Notes under the pieces: model-generated
Told to the model about the DNA's origin: nothing
Databases searched by the model: none
What the model saw: only the letters and a program-made list of their open reading frames with translations
Assembly: GCA_054601695.1 (NCBI GenBank)
Contig: BAAHQB010000422.1
Location: forward strand, 47,611 to 111,610
Direction of reading: 5' to 3'
DNA length: 64,000 nucleotides
Origin: Amorphochlora amoebiformis
Taxonomy: Eukaryota; Cercozoa; Chlorarachniophyceae
Shown: piece by piece, positions 1 to 64,000 of the stretch
Layout: the number at the start of each line of letters is the position of its first letter
Position numbering within the stretch: position 1 is the first letter of the stretch
Program-made: the position numbers and the translations under genes

Positions 1-46
1 TATATATATATATTATATTTAAATGTATGAATGTATAATTTGAGAC

Positions 47-4072
<4,026 letters not shown>

Positions 4073-4205
4073 CTGGAGCCTGATCGACTCAAAAGGCGAT
4101 AGATTTTGTCTAACCTTTGCTGTATTGTGTATAAATAAACATGCCTACGGCTTATGATGATGTTTCTGGGTTGAAGTTGTGTTGTTGGGTTGTTGCAGGG
4201 CAAGA

Positions 4206-27402
<23,197 letters not shown>

Positions 27403-29031
27403 TTCTGGAGTTGTAGTATAGTCGAGATAGTAGCGCTACTATCAGCTTCATTTCGGCAATCGTCTAGATCGTCAAAAGTCTTATCAACCTACTAGACCTA
27501 GTCAACCAGATCAACAGACTCAGACAGAACTAGTCTTAGTAACCACTTAGTCTTGTTTGTATATCTACTAGATCTAGTACTAGAGTAGATCTAGTAGATC
27601 TAGTAGATCTAAATATCTCTAGTATCTATATATCCTAGATATCCTAGATATCTACTAGATCTAGTATATACTAGAAACGGATATAGACAGATGGATCTAG
27701 ATTTATTTCGATACTACTACCTAGACTACTACTAGTACTAGTACTAATACTACTACTAGACTAGTCACTAGTTATTCAACGAATGCTAGGAACTAGAGGA
27801 ATGGCTCCAGCTAGGTACTAGAGTCTATAATCTAGAAAATCGAGAATATCTTTAGCCCCGGACTAGTTGGATGCGATTGATCTAGATCTAGATCCTAGCT
27901 CAGTCTATATATGAGGCTCTAGATACTGCTAAGTACTACGACTAGCCTCAGTATCGTACGTACGACTAAGTACCGGCTACCTAGTCGCAATGTCATACTA
28001 GTCATACGTACGCACGGTATACGACTCAGTCAGTGTGTACATGGGTAAATCATTGTTGTACATGTACTACAGTATTAGAACGTGCACTATCTACTAGTCC
28101 CCTCCCCTTTCACTTGAACCGTAACCGGTACGTATACTTACATGTATACGTACGTTTGTTGGCATTCCACTCCTCCAGCTTCGCCGACGCAATCGCGCCG
28201 TCGTAAACACCCATCATTTTAGATTATCGCTAGATCGCTCCTCTGATCCACTTAATTATCGCTCACTACGCTTGCTGATACTCTACATTCTGGCGTACCA
28301 GTCACATAATATCTAGAATATACCTAGTATACGTATCATGATACGTACATACGTATCTTGTGTATACTACTACTACTAGTTCTAGTTCATTGATACGTAA
28401 GCGCATGCGTTATTACTAGTATTAGTACGGTATACGTACTCAGTATCATATGCTAGTCTGGATAGTGACTATGTATATATACTAGATATACTAGATATTT
28501 ACGAACTAGACGAACCATACTAGCATATACGTACGCCAAGTTAGTATGTACATAGACGTATCATCTCACAAACCTACGTCTCTAGAGTAGTCACTCTAGT
28601 CACTGGGGCCCGGATGATCTAGATATCGATATATGATGTACATTGACTAGATTGACAGTACATCTAGGTCTAGTAATATCTATGTGTAGTATATCTAGAT
28701 ATGTGGATGCGTACTATCTACTAGATCTAGACTATGTCTGTATGTACATACTAGATCATAGTAGTATACACTAGATATACTACGGCAGTATATTGTAATT
28801 CTGGGTTACTAACTATGCGATATCGTATTGTATTAGTCAGACAAAAGTTACCACTAGTTCTATTGCCGCCGAAGGTTGAATATTAAGAATCACTGTAATT
28901 TTACAACGTTGACAATGCAGGGTAGCCTGGAGTGCACTAATTCGATCTCCTTTACCAATACCTAGGCTCTGTAACATCACGTAACTTTAACCCAAGATTC
29001 CACCCCGTGGTGTTAGTTAGTGGCTTCGCGA
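27403..29031. repeat. CTAG-rich 3' intergenic block
   Basis: No gene is visible between the lipase stop and the centrin stop. From ~27480 to 28800 the DNA is extraordinarily rich in CTAG, TAGATCTAG, ACTAGTACTAG and CATACGTATG palindromes without fixed period. 28830-29031 is ordinary sequence, probably the centrin 3' UTR. Confidence 0.8.
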
Positions 29032-29390
29032 TCAGTACAAACTCGTCTGCTTCATGATGGCCATGAACTCCGCCATGCTGATTTCTCCATCCTGAAGCGA
29101 CACCGAAAACACATGCAATCATTTCATCACCAGGTCAGGTCGTGGATGATTTCCGCACAATTAAGTGAGAGTCGGCACCATGAACAATCAAGGGACATGA
29201 GGCAATATGAGGTACCTGATCCTTATCGAACTCCTCGATCATAGCGTTAAGCTCCTCCTCCGACAGTACTTCCCCCTGTCAGTCACCCAGTCATGGTCAT
29301 ACCATCGATCAACAACGTAATCACACATACCCACGCACGTACTCGCATAATATGAGATATATATGTATATATATATATATATGTATATAT

Positions 29391-29421
<31 letters not shown>

Positions 29422-29429
29422 CCTGGATG

Positions 29430-29499
<70 letters not shown>

Positions 29500-29608
29500 T
29501 TATTAACATATATATATATATATGCCTGTATTCACGACAAGCATTTCGTTCCTCTTATATATGCAGATTACACATCTACATATGTATACATATATATATA
29601 TATATATA

Positions 29609-29648
<40 letters not shown>

Positions 29649-29670
29649 CGTATTTTATTGTATATTTATG

Positions 29671-29715
<45 letters not shown>

Positions 29716-29844
29716 ATATATATATGTACATATATACACATACATGTATGATAAAATTATATGTACATAAATATACACACACTATATACATACATGATAT
29801 ATATTTAATTATATATGAATACGTACATATTCATATTTGCATAA

Positions 29845-29886
<42 letters not shown>

Positions 29887-29906
29887 GTTTGTGTGTGTGT
29901 GTGTAC

Positions 29907-29957
<51 letters not shown>

Positions 29958-30385
29958 TGTTATATATAATAAGTGTATATATACAGTTAAAATACTGTAG
30001 ACCGTAAAGTTTCACTTATGCACAGGTTTCGCCTAGCGACACTCACCAGTTCCCGGGATACGCGGCGTAGATTTTTACTGGATATGAAGCCGGTATCATC
30101 ATCGTCAAAGAGGGCGAAGGCTTTTCTCATCTCTTCCTCGGGGTCGCGTTGGAGAACCTTCTCGCCCATGATCTCTGCGAAATCCGCGTACGCAATCTTT
30201 CCCGTGTTGTTGCTAGAAACATAGTCAAACCAGAGTTGCATTACACTACAATACCATAAATAGCCTTTTCGTGTCATATAACTACACAATACACACATTC
30301 ACACACAAACATATATATATATATATATATACATATACACATATACATACACATATACACATATATATATATATATATTATATAT

Positions 30386-30417
<32 letters not shown>

Positions 30418-30457
30418 GTGGGTATATATATATACATATATATATATATACATGTAC

Positions 30458-30503
<46 letters not shown>

Positions 30504-31498
30504 GTAAACATTTTGTACGAATAACAATTTGTAATTTGGCGATCTCAGTTGGATTTTTTACTCTTATTTTTGAGTGCTGGGCATGAGCTGGGATTGGATT
30601 GTTGAGTTTCGTGAATTATGATTTTGGTTACCGGTCATATTCCTTCATGATCTTCACGATCTCCTGCTTTTGTACTTGGAAGCCCAATGCCCTCATACTC
30701 ACCTGGGTTTCCGGTGTGGTTTATCGACGAAACATGGGCATAAAAGAGGTTTGTGCAGAGTCATGGGAGAATAGATGAGATGGAGAGAGGAGGAAAGAGA
30801 TGGAGGAGTAGAGATATGACGAGAGAGAGGAAGAGATGTAAGACAGAGCATTAATAACGTAGATTCCAGGGTAAGACTAGAACGGAGAGAACAGGTGACA
30901 GCATACATATTTGTGATGAATACAGAGGGACATATCTGATTACATGATGATTGATTGATTGAAATAGGACCTTGAGCTCGTGGTAATCTATTGCGCCTGA
31001 CTTATCCGTGTCGAACAGATCGAAAGCCTGAACGGTAGCATTGGTGAGGGACAGACTGTCTCTTTATTTCTTAAGAGTATATGTTATTCTTGTGGATAAT
31101 ACCTGCCTGATGTCATCTGGGTCAATTGGGAAGAGGTGATTATGTTTGTATTAGTGTGTTGTGTCGAGGGCTACCTCCTTGATCTCTTGCTTCTGCTCCT
31201 CAGTCAAGGCTGGACGCGAAGTTTTTCCTGCATAAACCAACACTTATCGCATTGGAGAACTTGGGGAAATAAAACTTCCGGTTTACAAGCCTTCGTCTAC
31301 TTCACCTTATCAATTTCAACATGGAACACTCTGCAAACATTCCTTTTTCCCGAGGCTCGAAAAGAACTCGTTCCAGTTTGAAAATTATTCATCTAGTTCA
31401 CCTCGAATGAATACTCAAATGTACGCGGCACTTATGATACCTTTTCGCCTGGTGTACGAACCGTACCCAAGACCGTGCTTCTTATCACTTGCCAGCAT
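29032..31498 (-). CDS. Centrin (EF-hand, centriole/basal-body calcium-binding protein)
   Basis: Seven minus-strand exons join in phase to a 174-residue protein, the usual centrin length: 31498-31441, 31227-31175, 31027-30971, 30702-30632, 30212-30047, 29275-29216 and 29091-29032 (TGA). The start was chosen because the ATG at 31498 gives a short basic leader ending in phase 1 at a gtatca donor, which exactly fits the next exon ([17 protein letters not shown], a centrin hallmark). EF-hand loops are [12 protein letters not shown] (intact), [12 protein letters not shown] (Asp at position 12), [12 protein letters not shown] (Asn at position 12, so probably weak) and [12 protein letters not shown] (intact). 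The C-terminus MKQTSLY matches centrin. It is head-to-head with the transporter gene. Introns are 140-770 bases and only the larger ones hold (TA)n, unlike the neighbouring genes. An organism with centrin is expected to build centrioles, basal bodies or a related organising centre. Confidence 0.95.
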
Positions 31499-31923
31499 CT
31501 CACAAACAACAGATCAATGCGCGCCAAATAGGCTTCGGAGTTTACACGGGGATTCGGGGATCTTGTGGAGACGTTTTTTGCTGGTCCCCAGGGATCAACC
31601 GGGAATCCCTGGGAGTCGACCTTCCTCGGCCGCCGGATATGTCGTCAGGAGAGAGTTGAGAGATTCTGAATAGCTTAGGGTGTGCTGAATCACACTCAAC
31701 TCCAACCAAAAGGCCAATTGCAACATCGTCCACAACAGCATCCTCAACACCATCCACAACACCATCCACAACATTATCCGCAACGCCATTCGCAACACAA
31801 AACTAACCGCCCATCTCCACCGCCTCTGGACCTCTCCACACTGTACAGTAAACTACAGCCTCAAGCACCTTCATCTAAGGCCATCCGCCTGCATGGTCCA
31901 CGGGTGAAAACAATCGTCCGACC
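31499..31923. promoter_or_regulatory. Divergent promoter between centrin and transporter
   Basis: The start codons of the minus-strand centrin and the plus-strand transporter are 425 bases apart, so both promoters must lie here. The stretch has balanced base composition and no (TA)n, unlike most of the window. It holds an inverted repeat at 31587-31613 with 9-base arms (CCCAGGGAT and ATCCCTGGG) around a 9-base spacer. It also holds a short CAACACCATC-type tandem repeat at about 31733-31800. The frame open at 31682-31927 is read here as leader sequence, not a gene. Confidence 0.55.
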
Positions 31924-35317
<3,394 letters not shown>

Positions 35318-37169
35318 AACTACGGTATGCTCCCTCGGAACTCTCTCCAACTCCTCAGAACTCTCTCGGAAGTTTCTTCATTGAACTCCCGCCTCTCGTG
35401 AACTATCCTATCTCAACTCTCACGTCTCTCTCGAACTCTCTCGTAACTCTTGATCGCTCTTATGTTTCTCATCTCTCTTGCCCTCATTATCAATCTCTCT
35501 CTTCTCTATTCCATCTGTCGTGTCACACAGTCAATCCTTCCACTCTCTCTCGAACTCTCTCCATCACGTCACGTCTTTTGTCTTCGAATTCTAATTCTCT
35601 TTCTAGTCTCATCTTACATCTGCCTCTTATTTGTCTGATTCTCTCTCTCTCTCTCTTTCGTTCTCGCTCTCATTCTCTTTCCTCTCTCTTGCTCTCTTCC
35701 CTCTCTCCCTCTCTCTCTCTCTCCATTTCACCTCCTCTCTCCTTTCCCCAAGTCTCTATCTTCTCTCTATCCAACCTCTTGCTCTTTATCTTCCACAAAC
35801 TTCTCTCTCTCGCTGGTCCTGATTACAGATATTTTCCCGTATTCCATGCGTGTGGGAACTATTTCAAGAAATTATTCGTTTCTCAGCCACTCGCTCAGTG
35901 TGTGCAATCATCGACCGGCTACGGCACTAACAGCACTAACGGCAGTAACGGCAGTAACGGCACGGTCCACTCCAACTCGAAACGTGGGCATTAATCTCTA
36001 GAATCTATCCGAATGGATCGCGTTCAGAGACCAGCTATCGAAAGGTTACGTACATGTTACTACACATGTCTCTTTATTACTGTATTAGCAGTAGGAATCT
36101 GGTAGTTTATAAGGCTTCGAATTTAACTTTTCCGCCCTGCTTAAGATCGTTAGACACGCACATGTATTAGATATTAGATGTATGTAATCAGGCTGACTTT
36201 GAAGGAGGTTGGACGATAATCATGGAGTGTGCACGTGCAATTTATTACACTTCTAACTCTGAAACATTTTGCGAAATAGGATTCTTGAACAAATAGAACA
36301 AAGGCGATGCTTAGATACCTTGTCCCTAGTGTCCTAGTTAGTAGATATAGCTAGTATAGCCTGAGTCATAGACTCATTAAACAAGATATCTACTAGATCT
36401 AGTAGATCTAGAATAATCTAGATAATTACCTAGATCTAGATAGTAGATCACCTAGATTACATTCGAGCCCGACTAGCTATATATTACATAGAGTACTAAT
36501 ACTAGTAATAGTACCTAGAGTACTAGTCGTAGACTCGTAGTCTAGTTGTGGCTGAGTGAGGCTCATGGAAATTCAAGATCTAGAAGATATTCAGATTTGA
36601 TTTCTAATATTAGTCTCTAGAGTCTAGATACTAGAGATAGTATCTAGAGTCTAGAGAGTATATCTACTAGATCTAGTATATGATATAGAATATACATGCA
36701 GTTATAATCAAAGCCAGTACTAGATGTATCTACTAGATCTAGTGTATATAGTATATCTGTATATCTAGGTATATATCTAGAAATTTATAAGTTATCATAT
36801 AACTTGGATTTGTTTTCCCGCGGAACGACTAGAAAGAACCATTGAGCGAACTCTAGGAACTAGTCGAACTAGTCGAATGTGAGATTTCGGTTGGTAATGT
36901 AAGTATAGCCTCTACAGCCTATTAGATCTAGTAGATAATTGAGATTCCCATATTCTAGGTATTAACGCTAGTAACGTACCTTGCCCTGATGTCTAGTTGA
37001 TATACGATATATTTAGTCTTGTTAGTACCCGCAGGTATGTATACGCAGATTATGTCTAGTATCGTATGTCCAGGATGAAGACTCGGGAAGTGTAGTTATC
37101 TAGACTTTGGGTTCTGATTATTATATGTGGTTAAGGTTGGAATATGGTGCTTGTAATATGGTGTTTGTA

Positions 37170-37238
<69 letters not shown>

Positions 37239-37448
37239 ATTTGTGTGTACAAATATAGTAAATAATATAAATATATTTATAAGTCTGCATATATTTTACA
37301 TATATATATGTATATTATATATCTATATGTACATATATATGTATATATATAATGTATACATATATACATAATATACATACTGTATATAGTGTGATTATAT
37401 ACATACAAATACCTGTATACAGTGTGACTATATACATACATATACAAA

Positions 37449-37492
<44 letters not shown>

Positions 37493-37753
37493 GTATACAT
37501 ATACACATCACAACACTGTATATAGCGTGGTTATAAACATGCAAATACCTGTATATGTGTGATTATATACATACATACACAAATACATAAGTATATTTTT
37601 ATGTATATGTTTGTATATGTAGATACACATGTATATATACATATACTATATATATATATATATACATATCTATATATGTTTATATATATATAATATATAT
37701 ATATATATACACATATATATATATATATATATATTTATACATAATATTTATAC

Positions 37754-37822
<69 letters not shown>

Positions 37823-37824
37823 AC
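35318..37824. repeat. Intergenic: CT-rich tract, then a second CTAG-rich block
   Basis: 35320-35830 is CT-rich with CTCTCGAACTCTC-type repeats; its apparent 226-codon frame is compositional. 35830-36330 has balanced composition and an AGTAACGGC repeat. 36340-37080 repeats the CTAG/TAGATCTAG style of the 27.5-28.8 kb block and shares a run of at least 20 bases with it (around TCTACTAGATCTAGTATA). 37150-37820 is (TA)n. Confidence 0.75.
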
Positions 37825-51858
<14,034 letters not shown>

Positions 51859-52463
51859 CGAAAAATACTCTGGAAGCAAAGAGACAGCCTTATATATATA
51901 TATATATATATAATATCTATAATACACATATATATGTATATATATACATATATATATATATTTGTATGTATATATACATTATATATATATATATAGTATA
52001 TATGTGTATATATACGTATATATATATATATATATACATATTTTATATATATATATATATATATGTATATATGTGTGTATATATATATTTAGGTATATAT
52101 TTACATATACTTCATATTAGATATTATATTTTACATTCTATATCAATAGTTATCTAAAATTATCACATCTCGTATGGGTATTAAATATCATATATCATAT
52201 ATACATATTTTTACATATTTCATACAATATTATATATATTATATATTCTATACCTTTCATTATGTATAACTATTATCATGTGTGTAGAAAATATCACATA
52301 TCATATATATATATATATATAGATATATATTTATATATATAATAAATATATACATATGGATATGTATATATATTATATTTCATATTAGATGTTGTATTTT
52401 ATACGTTTTATTTCTAGAATTATGCATATTATCACACATATTTAAATATCATATATAATGTAT

Positions 52464-52494
<31 letters not shown>

Positions 52495-52543
52495 TGCATA
52501 TATATGTATCACATATTTAAATATCATATATAATGTATACATA

Positions 52544-52581
<38 letters not shown>

Positions 52582-52868
52582 CACGCATATATATGTATCA
52601 GATTTCAATTTATTTTATATTACATATTATGCATTACATATTCTATATTAATAATGATGTATAGTTATTATATATCATATATCTATTATATATATAGCAT
52701 ATATCTATACATCCAAATATGTATACATGTATATGTATTTTAAACACACACACAAATAATATATATATATATATATATATACATCATACAGAAAAATACA
52801 ACATACTATTACGGGTAGGAGTATTAATAAGAACATAAATATTCAAACAACTGAATATATATATATAC

Positions 52869-52907
<39 letters not shown>

Positions 52908-53117
52908 CATATATAAATATGGTGGATTTATATATATATTATATACCTCTAAACTAACTCTAGCCCTAACCCTACCCTACCAAAAAAACTCTAACCCTAA
53001 CCCTAACCCTAACCCTGACCCTAACCCTACCCTACCAAAAAAACTCTAACCCTAATCCTAACCCTAACCCTAACCCTGACCCTAACCCTAATCCTAACCC
53101 TAACCCTAACCCTAACC
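51859..53117. repeat. Intergenic between the two kinase genes: TA-rich, then CCCTAA array
   Basis: 51860-52950 is AT-rich with repeated TTAAATATCATATATAATGT islands; no gene seen. 52950-53117 is a CCCTAA array (telomeric on the minus strand) containing two ACCCTACCCTACCAAAAAAA units, ending at the copy-A stop codon. Confidence 0.75.

Positions 53118-64000
<10,883 letters not shown>

Overview
The window is nuclear DNA of a eukaryote: small exons joined by long GT-AG (a few GC-AG) introns, centrin, TTAGGG-type telomeric repeats and massive (TA)n microsatellite. Introns rather than genes make up most of the sequence. I cannot name the species. A unicellular protist with large TA-filled introns (an ichthyosporean-like holozoan would fit) is only a guess. 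Almost every long open frame here is a (TA)n artefact (IYIYIY). The genes below were rebuilt by hand from exon islands, splice sites and matching codon phases.

Layout. 1-4.1 kb (minus): the 3' part of an unidentified membrane-protein gene leaving the left edge. 4.2-27.4 kb (plus): one 34-exon gene for a ~1,240-residue protein, a TMEM181/Wntless-like multi-pass membrane domain followed by a class-3 lipase with an intact Ser-Asp-His triad and a disordered tail. 27.4-29.0 kb: CTAG-rich intergenic block. 29.0-31.5 kb (minus): a complete seven-exon centrin. 31.5-31.9 kb: shared divergent promoter. 31.9-35.3 kb (plus): a nine-exon drug/metabolite (EamA, SLC35G-like) transporter. 35.3-37.8 kb: CT-rich then CTAG-rich intergenic DNA. 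37.8-51.9 kb (minus): a small-molecule kinase of the aminoglycoside-phosphotransferase/CHK-kinase type. 53.1-64.0 kb (minus): a tandem paralogue of that kinase, N-terminus beyond the right edge. Telomere-like repeats (45.5-47.9, 53.0, 54.9-55.9 and 57.2-58.8 kb) lie mostly inside introns of these two kinase genes.

Main observation. Nearly all the minisatellites and the short non-TA islands repeated inside TA arrays are copies of an exon edge together with its splice site: acceptor plus the first exon bases upstream of the true acceptor, or last exon bases plus donor downstream of the true donor. I see this at about 25 splice junctions in five of the six genes, on both strands. Some copies keep a usable site; others are decayed (GT to GA or CT, or an immediate in-frame stop). 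This 'splice-edge satellite' architecture is the candidate undescribed phenomenon in the window.
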